Source: Buddleja alternifolia
Lineage: Eukaryota > Streptophyta > Magnoliopsida > Lamiales > Scrophulariaceae
Direction of reading: 5' to 3'
Assembly: GCA_019426215.1 (NCBI GenBank)
Contig: CM033402.1
Span: 9,177,246 to 9,241,245, forward strand
Length of the DNA stretch: 64,000 bases
Both the position numbers and the translations under genes were made by a program. The notes under the pieces are model-generated. The model was not told where the DNA came from. It worked only from the letters and a program-made list of their open reading frames with translations, and did no database searches. Shown here in pieces: positions 12,316 to 24,655 of this stretch. How positions within the stretch are numbered: position 1 is the first letter of the stretch; each line of letters begins with the position of its first letter.

Positions 12316-12835
12316 TTGCCTGTTCCAACAAATGATGCTCCTAAGCTTACACTGAAGCAGAAGGCGAAGGCAGCTCCCACACTGAAGGCAATGATACGAA
12401 GAAATAAAAAGACCGATGAAAATGAGGGAAATGATAAGCACAGACTTGAAAAATATGATATTACTGGAGATGTGTGGGAGTCAGAATATTTCAAGTGTGA
12501 CTTTTGTGATAACTCTGGTATCAGTTACACAAGGAACAGGCTAAACCAACACTACAAAAAATAACATGGTGTCAATAGCTTAAAAAAGTATAACAAAATT
12601 TAACTAATTGATCGAAAAGGAGTATGTGTTACGGGAAATAGACCATGCATCGTTTTGTTTTAAAATTTTTAGGCTGGAGGAATGTGCCTACTATGAGTGC
12701 CCCCTAGAAAACGGCAGCGTGTCCAAATTTAAAGTGGAAACAAGGGCGACGAGAAAAAATAAAGGTGTGGAGGTGGAGGTGGAGGTAAGAGAAGAAGAAG
12801 ATGAAGATGAAGATGAAGAAGATGATTTTAATTAG
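12316..12835 (+). pseudogene. Array unit 1: C2H2/BED-like zinc-finger frame, broken
   Basis: Readable blocks are a Lys/Ala-rich N-terminus, then W-E-S-E-Y-F-K-C-D-F-C and R-L-N-Q-H-Y-K-K. TAA at 12562 replaces the Gln codon kept in units 3-7, just before the last zinc-binding His. A one-base insertion near 12649 shifts the region around the second Cys pair (CxxC). The tail, readable from 12608, has three Val-Glu repeats and an acidic run ending DDFN. I infer a zinc-binding nucleic-acid-contact domain. It may be a BED finger, because of the Trp upstream of the first Cys pair. No family was identified. Confidence 0.6.
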
Positions 12836-13033
12836 TTTAGGGGCTTTTTTTGAATTATTTTTTATTTCAAACGTTTTTTAATTAGTGTTTTTTATTTCTG
12901 TAGTTTTTAAAGTCTGTTTAGGTGTCATTTATGTTTTCTATGCCAATATTTTTTGTCTGTTTAGATGTCATTTAAGTTTACTATGCCAATGTTTTGTTGT
13001 CGTAGTTCTAATATTACAAATTTTATCTTTCAG

Positions 13034-13178
13034 TACTAAAGCATTTTTATTTCCTTGGGAAGATTGGGATTATACAAACTTATTCAATATATTGAGAAAA
13101 AAGAGCTTTTATGATATTGATTCAAACGTGACACCAAGTAAATTTGACTTGATTACAGCCCGTATTTCAAATATTTGA
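13034..13178 (+). pseudogene. Array unit 1: conserved exon-like block
   Basis: Follows a good 3' splice-site-like string (TTTATCTTTCAG). After one leading base it reads TKAFLFPWEDWDYTNLF and on to ARISNI then stop. The reading frame is conserved in all units. No family recognised; it may be the second exon of the same ancestral gene. Confidence 0.45.
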
Positions 13179-14406
13179 CTTATTTGACTGATTTTGTCTT
13201 TTTTTTTTTTTTTTTACAAAACAAATTTGTAGGAGCTTGAACTACAAATATTTGATTAATGAAGTGAAAACGAGGAAGAAGTCTTGTTATGAAATGTTTT
13301 TTAGGGTTTGCCTTGAGCTTCTATTTAAATAAAGAAATTTTAACCCATCACAAGAAATCAAACTTTTGATCAACTAGTTTAATTTGTTTTTTCTTGCCAC
13401 TATATTCATCTAAGTAGTGATCCCTTAGCCTAGATCTTCATGCGGCTCCTGCGCCTGAGGTTGAAATAAAGGATCCAAAATACTATGACTCAAAGTACTA
13501 TTTTTTCTTTTTATGCAAAATGCTATGAATGCCAATTGTGTTTGATGCCCAACTCTCACGACTAAATATCTCTCTAGTTTGAGATACTTGATCTTTTAGT
13601 CACATTTTCAAAATTTCAAATGTTCAACGTTAACACTTGATTTCTCATTCATCCAAATTCGAAATTGAAAAATTCAAAATGCTAACATCTACTCAAAATG
13701 TAGTTTCATAATACACTAATATACTGTACATTCGAATAACAAGACATTTTTGAGTTTATCATCTAAAATGTGTGAGACATACACTTTTAATGCTAGATTT
13801 CCAACAATTTTTGTTAGTATTCCAATTCCAAAATCAAGTAATTTTAGGATAGACTTCAGAAATATCCAAAAAGAGAATCTAAAGATGCTAACAAAAGAAT
13901 GTTTATCACTAAATCTAAAGTGAAATATCCAAAACACTGTTTATTATTGAATATTTACTTTTTACTTGTTTAAGAGATCCAAAAAAAAAACCATAAGAAC
14001 AACAAGAATGCTGAGAGTGCAATTTTATTTTATTTTTGGTAGGAAGTTGAGAGAGGGATTTAAACCCAGACCCTTTCAGATCAAAGAAAACAAAAAAATA
14101 AACGTAGAAAACAAAAAGGTACCTGTGAAACTTGAAGTCCCGGTCTTCGCCGCATGAAACCTGCATCGAGCAACCCACCCCTTTTTCATAAATACACCCT
14201 TTGAGTATCCTTCTAAGTATGGGAAAAAAATCAGCCGCGATGGAAGATTATGCACGCCCTTATCAGTGTTTTATTTTAAAAAAAAAAATTAACAAAACCC
14301 TTTATCCCCCATCTCCTTCTCTCCACACAATATGAAGCCATCTCCAAAGTAAACAAAGAAATCAAAAAACATTTACTCTACCCAACCCCCTCTTTATCAT
14401 GTTACA

Positions 14407-14920
14407 TTGCCTGTTCCAACAAATGATGCTCCTAAGCTTACACTGAAGCAGAAGGCGAAGGCAGCTCCCACACTGAAGGCAATGATACGAAGAAATAAAA
14501 AGACCGATGAAAATGAGGGAAATGATAAGCACAGACTTGAAAAATATGATATTACTGGAGGTGTGTGGGAGTCAGAATATTTCAAGTGTGACTTTTGTGA
14601 TAACTCTGGTATCAGTTACACAAGGAACAGGCTAAACCAACACTACAAAAAATAACATGGTGTCAATAGCTTAAAAAAGTATAACAAAATTTAACTAATT
14701 GATCGAAAAGGAGTATGTGTTACGGGAAATAGACCATGCATCGTTTTGTTTTAAAATTTTTAGGCTGGAGGAATGTGCCTACTATGAGTGCTCCCTAGAA
14801 AACGGCAGCGTGTCCAAATTTAAAGTGGAAACAAGGGCAACGAGAAAAAATAAAGGTGTGGAGGTGGAGGTGGAGGTGGAGGTAAGAGAAGAAGAAGATG
14901 AAGAAGATGATTTTAATTAG
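14407..14920 (+). pseudogene. Array unit 2: zinc-finger frame, broken
   Basis: Near-identical to unit 1 and shares its Gln-to-TAA stop (at 14653) and the one-base insertion before the second Cys pair. Units 1 and 2 are therefore each other's closest relatives. The first Cys pair (FKCDFCDNSG) is intact. The tail has four Val-Glu repeats and a shorter Asp/Glu run than unit 1, which is microsatellite-like length change. Confidence 0.6.
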
Positions 14921-15118
14921 TTTAGGGGCTTTTTTTGAATTATTTTTTATTTCAAACGTTTTTTAATTAGTGTTTTTTATTTCTGTAGTTTTTAAAGTCT
15001 GTTTAGGTGTCATTTATGTTTTCTATGCCAATGTTTTTGGTCTGTTTAGATGCCATTTAAGTTTACTATGCCAATGTTTTGTTGTCGTAGTTCTAATATT
15101 ACAATTTTTATCTTTCAG

Positions 15119-15263
15119 TACTAAAGCATTTTTATTTCCCTGGGAAGATTGGGATTATACAAACTTATTCAATATATTGAGAAAAAAGAGCTTGTATGAT
15201 ATTGATTCAAACGTGACACCAAGTAAATTTGACTTGATTACAGCCCGTATTTCAAATATTTGA
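15119..15263 (+). pseudogene. Array unit 2: conserved exon-like block
   Basis: Preceded by TTATCTTTCAG. The open frame TKAFLFPWEDWDY to ARISNI is uninterrupted, ending in TGA. Same block as in the other units. Confidence 0.45.
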
Positions 15264-16498
15264 CTGATTTTGTCTTCTTTTTTTTTTTTTACAAAACAAT
15301 TTTGTAGGAGCTTGAACTACAAAAATTTGATTAATGAAGTGAAAACGAGGTAGAAGTCTTGTTATGAAATATTTTTTAGGGTTTGCCTTGAGCTTCTATT
15401 TAAATAAAGAAATTTTAACCCATCACAAGAAATCAAACTTTTGATCAACTAGTTTAAATTGTTTTTTCTTGCCACTATATTCATCTAAGTAGTGAACCCT
15501 TAGCCTAGATCTTCATGCGGCTCCTGCACCTGCGGTTGAAATAAAGGATCCAAAATACTATGCCTCAAAGTACTATTTTTTCCTTTTATGCAAAATGCTA
15601 TGAATACCAATTGCATTTGCTGCCCAACTCTCACGACTAAATATCTCTCTAGTTTGAGATACTTGATCTTATAGTCACATTTTCAAAATTTCAAATGTTC
15701 AACGTTAACACTTGATTTCTCATTCACCCAAATTCGAAATTGAAAAATTCAAAATGTTAACATATACTCAAAATGTAGTTTCATAATATACTAATATACT
15801 GTACATTCGAATAACAAGATATTTTTGAGTTTATCTTCTAGAATGTGTGAGACATACACTTTTAATGCTAGATTTCCAACAATTTTTGATAGTATTCCAA
15901 TTCCAAAATCAAGTAATTTTAGGATAGACTTCAGAAATATCCAAAAAGAGAATCTAAAGATGCTAACAAAAGAATGTTTATCACTAAATCTAAAGTGAAA
16001 TATCCAAAACACTGTTTATTATTGAATATTTACTTTTTACTTGTTTAAGAGATCCAAAAAAAAAAAAAAAACCATAAGAACAACAAGAATGCTGAAAGTG
16101 CAATTTTATTTTATTTTTGGTAGGAAGTTGAGAGAGGGATTTAAACCCAGACCCTTTCAGATCAAAGAAAACAAAAAAAATAAACGTAGAAAACAAAAAG
16201 GTACCTGTGAAACTTGAAGTCCCGGTCTTCGCCGCATGAAACCTGCATCGAGCAACCCACCCCTTTTTCATAAATACACCCTTTGAGCATCCTTCTAAGT
16301 ATGGGAAAAAAAATCAGCCGCGATGGAAGATTATGCACGCCCTTATTGATGTTTTATTTTTAAAAAAAAATTAACAAACCCTCTATTTGTCCCCCTTCCC
16401 CCATCTTCTTCTCTCCACACAATATGAAGCCATCTCCAAAGTAAACAAAGAAATCAAGAAACATTTTCTCTACCCAACCCCCTCTATATCATGTTTCA

Positions 16499-17000
16499 TT
16501 GCCCGTTCCAACAAACGAGGCTCGTAAGCTTACACTGAAGGCGAAAGCAGCTCCCACACTGAAGGCAATGATACGAAGAAATGAGAAGACCGATGAAAAT
16601 GAGGGAAATGATAAGCACAAACTTGAAAAATATGATATTACTGGAGGTGTGTGGGAGTCAGAATATTTCAAGTGTGATTTTTTTGATAACTCTGGTATCA
16701 GTTACACAAGGAACAGGCGAAACCAACACTTCAAAAAACAACATGGGGTCAATAGCTTAAAAAAGTATACAAAAATTCAACTAATTGATCGAAAAGGAGT
16801 ATGTGTTGAGGGAAATAGACCATGCACATTTCTGTTTTAAAATTTTTAGGCTGGAAGAATATGCCTACTATGAGTGCCCCCTAGAAAACGGCAGCGTGTC
16901 CAAATTTAAAGTGGAAACAACGGCGACGAGAAAAAATAAAGGTGTGGAGGTGGAGGTAAGAGAAGAAGAATATGAAGATGAACAAGATGATTTTAATTAG
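16499..17000 (+). pseudogene. Array unit 3: zinc-finger frame, broken
   Basis: The open frame is longer here (16499-16840) because the Gln codon before the final His is retained (KKQHGVNSLKKY). The second zinc-binding Cys of the first pair is lost (CDFF in place of CDFC), and a frameshift follows before the second Cys pair. The tail has two Val-Glu repeats and an acidic run with a Tyr and a Gln substitution. It belongs to subfamily A with units 1 and 2. Confidence 0.6.
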
Positions 17001-17198
17001 TTTAGGGGCTTTTTTTGAATTGTTTTTTATTTCAAACATTTTTTAATTAGTGTTTTTTATTTCTGTAGCTTTTAAAGTCTGTTTAGGTGTCATTTATGTT
17101 TTCTATGCCAATGTTTTTGGTCTGTTTAGATGCCATTTAAGTTTACTATGCCAATGTTTTGTTGTCTTAGTTCTAATATTACAAATTTTATCTTTCAG

Positions 17199-17352
17199 TA
17201 CGAAAGCATTTTTATTTCCCTGGGAAGATTGAGATTATACAAACTTATTCAATATATTGAGAAAAAAGAGCTTTTATGATATTGATTCAAACGTGACACC
17301 AAGTAAATTTGACTTGATTACAACCCGTATTTCAAATATTTGGCTTATTTGA
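17199..17352 (+). pseudogene. Array unit 3: conserved exon-like block, with stop
   Basis: Same acceptor-like TTATCTTTCAG. The second Trp codon of the WEDWDY motif is TGA (near 17230), and the usual terminal TGA is changed to TGG, so the frame is doubly altered. Confidence 0.45.
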
Positions 17353-18533
17353 CTGATTTTGTCTTTTTTTTTTTTTTTACAAAACAATTTTGTAGGTGCT
17401 TGAACTACAAATATTTGATTAATGAAGTGAAAACAAGGTAGAAGTCTTGTTATGAATAATTTTTTAGGGTTTGCCCTGAGCTTCTATTTAAATAAAGAAA
17501 TTTTTACCCATCACAAGAAATCAAACTTTTGATCAACTAGTTTAATTTTTTTTTCCTTGCCACTATATTCATCTAAGTAGTGATCCCTTAGCCTCAATCT
17601 TCATTCGGTTCCTGCGCCCGCGGTTGAAATAACAGATCCAAAATACTATGCCTCAAAGTACTATTTTTTTTTTATGCAAAATGCTATGAATTCCAATTGC
17701 ATTTGATGCCCAACTCTCATGACTAAATATCTCTCTAGTTTGAGATACTTGATCTTATAGTCACATTTTCAAAATTTCAAATGTTCAACGTTAACACTTG
17801 ATTTCTCATTCACCCAAATTCGAAATTGAAAAATTCAAAATGTTAACATCTACTCAAAATGTAGTTTCATAATATACTAATATACTATACATTCGAATAA
17901 CAAGATATTTTTGAGTTTATCTTCTAGAATGTGTGAGACATACACTTTTAATGCTAGATTTCCAACAATTTTTGTTAGTATTCCAATTCCAAAATCAAGT
18001 AATTTTAGGATAGACTTCAGAAATATCCAAAAAGAGAATCTAAAGATGCTAACAAAAGAATGTTTATCACTAAATATAAAGTGAAATATACAAAACATTG
18101 TTTATTAGTGAATATTTACTTTTTACTTGTTTAAGAGATCCAAAAAAAAAAAAAAAAAACCATAAAAACAACAAGAATGCTGAGAGTGCAATTTTATTTT
18201 ATTTTTGGTAAGAAGTTGAGAGAGGGATTTAAACCCAGGCCCTTTCAGATCAAACAAAACAAAAAAATAAACGTAGAAAACAAAAAGGTACTGTGAAACT
18301 TGATGTCCCGGTCTTCGCCGCATGAAACCTGCATCGAGCAACCCACCCCTTTTTCATAAATACAATCTTTGAGTATCCTTCTAAGTATGGGAAAAAAATC
18401 AGCGGCGATGGAAGATTATGCAGGCTCTTATCGGTGTTTTATTTTTCGAAAAAATTAAGAAAATCCTCTTTTTATCCCCCCTTCCTCAATCTCCTTCTCT
18501 CAACACAATCTGAAGCCATCTCCAAAGTAAACA

Positions 18534-19112
18534 ATGAAATCAAGAAACATTTACTCTACCCAACCCCCTCTATATCATGTTTCATTGCCTGTTCCAACAA
18601 ATGAAGCTCCTAAGCTTACACTGAAGGCGAAGGTAGCTCCCACACTGAAGGCAATGATACGAAGAAATAAGAAGACCAATGAAAATGAGGGAAATGATAA
18701 CACTAGTCTTGAAAAATATGATATTACCGTAGATGTGTGGGAGTCAAAATATTTCAAGTATGACTTATGTGATAACTCTGGTATCTGGTACAAAAGGAAC
18801 AGGCTAAACCAACACTACAAAAAACAACATGGTGTCAATAGCTTAAAAAAGTATAACAAAATTCAACTAATTGATCGAAAAGGAGTATGTGTTAAGGGAT
18901 ATAAACAATGCTCGTTTTGTTTTAAAATTTTTAGGCTGGAGGATATGCCTACCGTGAGTGCCCCCTAGAAAACGACAGCGTGTCTAAATTTAAAGAGAAA
19001 ACAAGAGCGACGAGAAAAAAGAAAGGTGTGGAGGTGGAGGTGGAGCTAAGAGAAGAAGAAGATGAAGATGAAGATGAAGAAGACAAAGAAGATGGTTTTA
19101 ATTCGTTTAGGG
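18534..19112 (+). pseudogene. Array unit 4: zinc-finger frame, longest open copy
   Basis: 144 codons are open from ATG 18534 (MKSRNIYSTQPPLYHVSLPV). The sequence passes both cysteine regions: YFKYDLCDNSG (first Cys changed to Tyr), NQHYKKQHGVNSLKKY, then QCSFCFKIFRLED. A one-base deletion near 18943 then causes a stop. The ATG arises from a change private to this unit; other units have AAG here. It shows that the ancestral frame joined the C2H2-like finger to a CxxC motif about 30 residues further on. Confidence 0.6.
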
Positions 19113-19303
19113 GCTTTTTTTGAATTGTTTTTTATTTCAGACGTTTTTTAATTAGTGTTTTTTATTTCTGTAGTTGTTAAAGTCTGTTTAGGTGTCATTT
19201 ATGTTTTCTATGCCAATGTTTTTTGTCTGTTTAGGTGTCATTTAAGTTTACTGTGCCAATGTTTTGTTGCCTTAGTTCTAATTTTGCAATATTTCTCTTT
19301 CAG

Positions 19304-19448
19304 TACTAAAGCATTTTTATTTCTCTGGGAAGATTGGGATTACATAAACTTATTTAATATATTAAGAAAAAAGAGCAGGTATGATATTGGTTCAAACGTG
19401 ACACTAAGTAAATTTGACTTGATTACCGTCCGTATTTCAAATATTTAA
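19304..19448 (+). pseudogene. Array unit 4: conserved exon-like block
   Basis: Acceptor-like TTTCTCTTTCAG, then an open frame (TKAFLFLWEDWDYINLF to ISNI) ending TAA. Preserved despite the large deletion downstream in this unit. Confidence 0.45.
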
Positions 19449-19822
19449 GTAAATATCTGTATTAAATACTTTTTGACTGATTTTATCTATTTTTTTTTTA
19501 GAAAAGAATTTTATAGGAGCTTATTCAAATTACAAATATTTGATTAAGAATACCCTTTCTAGTAGTGTGTTTTGGTTTTTTTGCTTTGGTACAATGTTTG
19601 ATTCATTAAAGTAATTTGATAGACAAATATCTTTTTTTTACCATGAAGTTGGTAGTGCTACAAGATTGACCAGTTATGCCCTTTTGAAGATTATGCATGT
19701 TCTTATCGGTATTTTATTTTTTAAAAAAGATTAGCAAAACGCTCTATTTTTCCCCACTTCCCCCATCTCCTTCTCTCCACACAATCTGAAGCAATATCCA
19801 AAGTCAACAAAGAAATCAAGAA

Positions 19823-20404
19823 ATGTCTACTCTACTCAAGTCCCCTCTACATCATGTTTCATTGCCTGTTCTAACAAATGAAGATCTACAAATGAAGCTT
19901 ACACTGAAGGCGAAGGCAGCTCCCACACTGAAGGCAATGATACAACAAAACAAGAAGACCGATGAAAATGAGGAAAATGATATGACTAGGCTTGAAAAAT
20001 ATGATTTTAGTGGAAGTATGTGGGAGTTAGAATATTTCAAATTTGACTTTTGTGATAACTCTGATACCAGTTTCAAAACAAGGAACAGGCTAAACCAACA
20101 CTACAAAAAACGACATGGTGTCAATAGCTTAAAAAAAGTATAACAAAACTCAACTAATTGATCAAAAAGGAGTATGTGTTAAGGGATTTAAACAATGCTC
20201 TTTTTGTTTTAAAATTTTTATGCTGGAAGAATATGCCTACCATGAGTGCCCTTAGAAAACTGCAGCGTGTCCAAATTTAAAGAGGAAACAAGGGCGACAA
20301 GAAAAAAGAAAGGCGTGGTGGTGGAGGTGTAGGTAAGTGATGAAGAAGATGAAGATGAAGAAGAAGAAGGGGCCGCCGAAGACGAAGAAAATGATTTTAA
20401 TTAG
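19823..20404 (+). pseudogene. Array unit 5: zinc-finger frame, subfamily B
   Basis: ATG 19823 (MSTLLKSPLHHVSLPVLTNE) is probably closer to the ancestral start, since units 5 and 6 share it. The Cys pair reads FKFDFCDNSD, with the first Cys lost, then RNRLNQHYKKRHGVNSLKK. Seven A residues instead of six near 20135 put a TAA in frame; units 6 and 7 share this lesion, so it predates their duplication. The distal tail carries a GTG-TAG before GTAAGT and a longer acidic run with an inserted Ala-Ala (GGGGCCGCCGAAGAC). Confidence 0.6.
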
Positions 20405-20558
20405 TTTAGGTGCTTTTTTTTAATTGTTTTTTATTTTCAATAATTTTTTATTAGTGTTTTTTATTTCTATAGTTGTTAAAGTCAGTTTAGGTGTCATTTA
20501 AGTTTTCTATGCCAGTGTTTTTTGTCTTAGTTCTAATATTACAAATTTTCTCTTTCAG

Positions 20559-20730
20559 TACTAAAGCATTTTTATTTCTCTGGGAAGATTGGGATTACAC
20601 AAACTTATTTAATATATTAAGAAAAAAGAGCTTGTATGATATTGATTCAAACGTGGCACTAAGTAAATTGGACTTGATTACAGTCCGTATTTCAAATATT
20701 TATGTAAATATCTATATAAAATACTTTTGA
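20559..20730 (+). pseudogene. Array unit 5: conserved exon-like block
   Basis: Follows TTTCTCTTTCAG. In subfamily B the frame extends beyond ISNI to YVNIYIKYF before TGA. Confidence 0.45.
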
Positions 20731-21747
20731 CAAATTTTATATGTTTTTTTTTTGCACAAGAATTTTATTGTAGCTTAATCAAATTACAAATATTTGATTA
20801 AGAATGTCACTTTCTAGTAGTATGTTTTGGCTTTTTTCTTTGGTACAATGTTTGGTTCATTAAAGTAATTTGATAGACAAATATCTTTTTTTACCATGAA
20901 GTTGATAGTGCTACAAGATTGACCATTTATGCCCTTTCAAATTGGTCCCTCAACTTGTCAATTTGAACACTTTAATCCCTAGACTAGATGAACTATTTCC
21001 CATACGATCGTGACCATCGATCGTATGATTGCGATCATTTAATCGTTTATGTTTATATCGGTCCATTGATTCCAAATATAAACCAACTTTTAAGTGACAT
21101 ACTTTGTTAATTAATTTCTCATTCACCCCAAATTAGAATTGAGTAATCAAATGCTCGAAATTTATCTACTCGAAACGTAGATTAGTTTGAGCCAAAGATA
21201 TTCCACTTTTGACAAATGGAACTCACTTAATTTTCTTGTCAACATTGTGCTAAATCACAACTTACTCAATCAAGATTTTCCAATAAGTTTGTTATTTAGT
21301 TGATTTGAATAATCCCTATTCTTTAGGAATTAGTTATTTCTTTCCTAGTTAATTATCATGCTGAAGAGACGTGTACTTGTTGACCAGAGACAGAGCTCTT
21401 TAATAAATATACACCGTTCTAATTTTGGGTACTTTGTAACAAAATTAACAAACAAAAAAAGAGAGAGAGAGACTTGAGACAGAGCGCTTAAAGGTACTTG
21501 TAAAACTTGAAGTCCCGGTCTTCGCCGCCTGAAACTTGCACCGAGCAACCCACCCCTTTTTCATTAATACACCCTTTGAATATCCTTCTAAGTTTGGGAA
21601 AAAAAAATCAGCCTCCATGGAAAATTATGCATGCCCTTATCGTTGTTTTATTTTTCAAAAAAAATTAATCAAACCCTCTATTTATCCCTCCTTCCCCCAT
21701 CTCCTTCTCTTCACACAATCTGAAGCAATCTCCAAAGTAATCAAGAA

Positions 21748-22336
21748 ATGTTTACTCTACTCAAGCCCTCTCTACATCATGTTTCATTGCTTGTTCCAAC
21801 AAATGAATCTCTACAAATGAAGCTTACACAGAAGACGAAGGCAGCTCCCACTCTGAAGGCAATGATACAACAAAATAAGAAGACCGATGAAAATGAGGGA
21901 AATGATATGCCGAGGCTTAAAAAATATGATTTTAGTTGAGGTATGCGAGAATCAGAATATTTCAAGTGTGACTTTTGTGATAACTCTGATACCAGTTACA
22001 AAACAAGGAACAGGCTAAACCAACACTACAAAAAACGACATGGTGTCAATAGTTTAAAAAAAGTATAACAAAATTCAACTAATTGATCGAAAAGGGTATG
22101 TGTTAAGGGATATAAACAATGCTCTTTTTTGTTTTAAAATTTTTAGGCTGGAAGAATATGCTTACCATAAGTGCTTCCTAGAAAACTGCAGCGTATCCAA
22201 ATTTAAAGAGGAAACAAGGGCAACGAGAAGAAAGAAAGGCGTGGTGGTGGAGGTGTAGGTAAGAGAAGAAGAAGATAAAAATGAAGAAGAAGAAGAAGAA
22301 GGGGCCGCCGAAGAGAAAGAAAATGATTTTAATTAG
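21748..22336 (+). pseudogene. Array unit 6: zinc-finger frame, subfamily B
   Basis: Starts at ATG 21748 (MFTLLKPSLHHVSLLVPTNE). A TGA at about 21937 replaces the Gly codon of the GGMRESEYF region. The finger itself (FKCDFCDNSD, NQHYKKRH) is intact downstream of the stop. It shares the seven-A frameshift with units 5 and 7 and has further indels near the second Cys pair. Confidence 0.6.
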
Positions 22337-22533
22337 TTTAGGTGCTTTTTTTAATTGTTTTTTATTTCCAACAATTTTTAATTAGTGTTTTTTATTTCTA
22401 TAGTTGTTAAAGTCAGTTTAGGTGCCATTTAAGTTTTCTATGCCCATGTTTTTTGTTTGTTTAGGTGCCATTTAAGTTCTCCATGCCAATGTTTTATTGT
22501 CTTAGTTCAAATATTACAAAGTTTCTCTTTCAG

Positions 22534-22705
22534 TACTAATGCATTTTTCTTTCTCTAGGAAGATTGAGATTACACAAACTTATTTAATATATTGAGAAAA
22601 AAGAGCTTGTATAATATTGATTCAAACGTGACACTAAGTAAATTTGACTTGATTACAGTCCGTATTTCAAATATTTATGTATATATCTATATTAAATACT
22701 TTTGA
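22534..22705 (+). pseudogene. Array unit 6: conserved exon-like block, with stops
   Basis: Acceptor-like TTTCTCTTTCAG is kept. Both Trp codons of the WEDWDY motif are now stops (TAG and TGA). Confidence 0.4.
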
Positions 22706-23726
22706 CTGATTTTATCTGTTTTTTTTTTTTTTTTGAAAAGAATTTTATAAGAGCTTAATCAAATTACAAATATTTGATTAAAAATGTCACTTTCTAGTAG
22801 TATGTTTTGGTACAATGTTTGGTTCATTAAAGTAATTTGATAACAAATATCTTTTTTTACCATGAAGTTGGTAGTGCTACAAGATTGACCAGTTATGTCC
22901 TTTCGAATTGGTCCCTCAACTTTTCAATTTGAACACTTTAATCCCTAGACTAAATGAACTATTTCCCATACGATCGTGGCCATCGATCGTATGATTGCGA
23001 TCATGTAATCGTGTACGTACATATCGGTCCATCGGTCTATTGATTCCAATTATAAACCAACTTTTAAGTGACATACTTTGTTAATTAATTTCTCATTCAA
23101 TCTAAATCAGAATTGAGTAATCAAATGCTCGAAATTTATCTACTCGAAACGTAGATTAATTTGAGCCAAAGATATTCCACTTTTGACAAATGGAACTCAC
23201 TTAATTTTCTTGTCAACATTGTGCTAAATCATAGCTTACTCAATCAAGATTTTCCAATAAGTTTGTTATTTAGTTGATTTGAATAATCCCTATTCTTTAG
23301 GAATTAGTTGTTTCTTTCCTAGTTAATTACCATGCTGAAGAGACGTGTTTTTATTAACCAGAGACAGAGCTCTTTAATAAATATGTACCGTTCTAATTTT
23401 GGGAACTTTGTCAAAAAAAATTAACAAACAAAAAAAGAGAGAGACTAGAGACAGAGCGCTTAAAAGTACTTGTGAAACGTAAAGTCCTGGTCTTCGCCGT
23501 CTGAAACTTGCGCCGAGCAACCCACCCCTTTTACATTAATACAACCTTTGATTATCCTTCTAAGTTTGGGAAAAAAATCAGCCGCCATGGAAGATTATGC
23601 ATGCTCTTATCGGTGTTTTATTTTTCAAAAAAAATTAACAAAATCCTCTATTTATCCCCCCTTCCCCCATCTCCTTCTCTCCACACAATCTGAAGCAATC
23701 TCCAATGTAAACAAAGAAATCAAGAA

Positions 23727-24297
23727 ATTTTTACTCTACGCAAGCCCTCTCTACATCATGTTTCATTGCTTGTTCCAACAAATGAAGCTTACACTGAAGG
23801 CGAAGACAGCTCCCACACTGAAGGCAATGATACAACCAAATAAGAACACCGATGAAAATGAGGAAAATGATATGCCTAGGCTTGAAAAATATGATTTTAG
23901 TGGAGGTATGCGAGAGTCGGAATATTTCAAGTGTGATTTTTGTGATAACTCTGATACCAGTTACAAAATAAGGAACATGCTAAACCAACACTACAAAAAA
24001 CGACATGGTGTCTATAACTTAAAAAAAGTATAACAAAATTCAACTAATTGATCGAAAAGGAGTATGTGTTAAGGCATATAAACAATGCTCTTTTTGTTTT
24101 AAAATTTTTAGGTTGGAAGAATATGCCTACCATGAGTGCCCCCTAGAAAACGGTAGTGTGTCCAAATTTAAAGAGGAAACAAGGGCGACGAGAAAAAAGA
24201 AAGGTGTGGTGGTGGAGGTGTAGGTAAAAGAAGAAGAAGATGAAGATGAAGAAGAAGAAGAAGGGGCCGCCGAAGACGAAAAAAATGATTTTAATTA
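23727..24297 (+). pseudogene. Array unit 7: zinc-finger frame, subfamily B, start lost
   Basis: The ATG used by units 5 and 6 is ATT here (23727-23729), so any product would start at ATG 23782. The finger is well kept (FKCDFCDNSD, NQHYKKRHGVYNLKK) and is followed by the shared seven-A frameshift. The second Cys region (QCSFCFKIFRLEEYAYHEC) is readable in another frame and keeps His and Cys residues that would suit a second zinc site. Confidence 0.6.
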
Positions 24298-24493
24298 GTT
24301 TAGATGTTTTTTTATTTGTTTTTTATTGCCAACATTTTTTAATTAGTGTTTTTCATTTTTATAGTGTTAAAGTCAGTTTAGGTGCCATTTAAGTTTTCTA
24401 TGCCAATGTTTTTTGTCTATTTAGGTGCCATTTAAGTTTTCTATGCCAATATTTTGTTGTCTTAGTTCTAATATTACAAATTTTCTCTTTCAG

Positions 24494-24655
24494 TACTAAA
24501 GCATTTTTATTTCTCTGGAAAGATTGGAATTACACAAACTTATTTAATATATTGAGATGTATGATATTGATTCAAACGTGACACTAAGTAAATTTGACTT
24601 GATTACAGACCGTATTTCAAATATTTATGTAAATATCTATATAAAATACTTTTGA
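24494..24655 (+). pseudogene. Array unit 7: conserved exon-like block, 12-bp deletion
   Basis: Preceded by TTTCTCTTTCAG. A 12-bp in-frame deletion removes four residues between NIL and YDIDSN; otherwise open to TGA. Confidence 0.42.
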
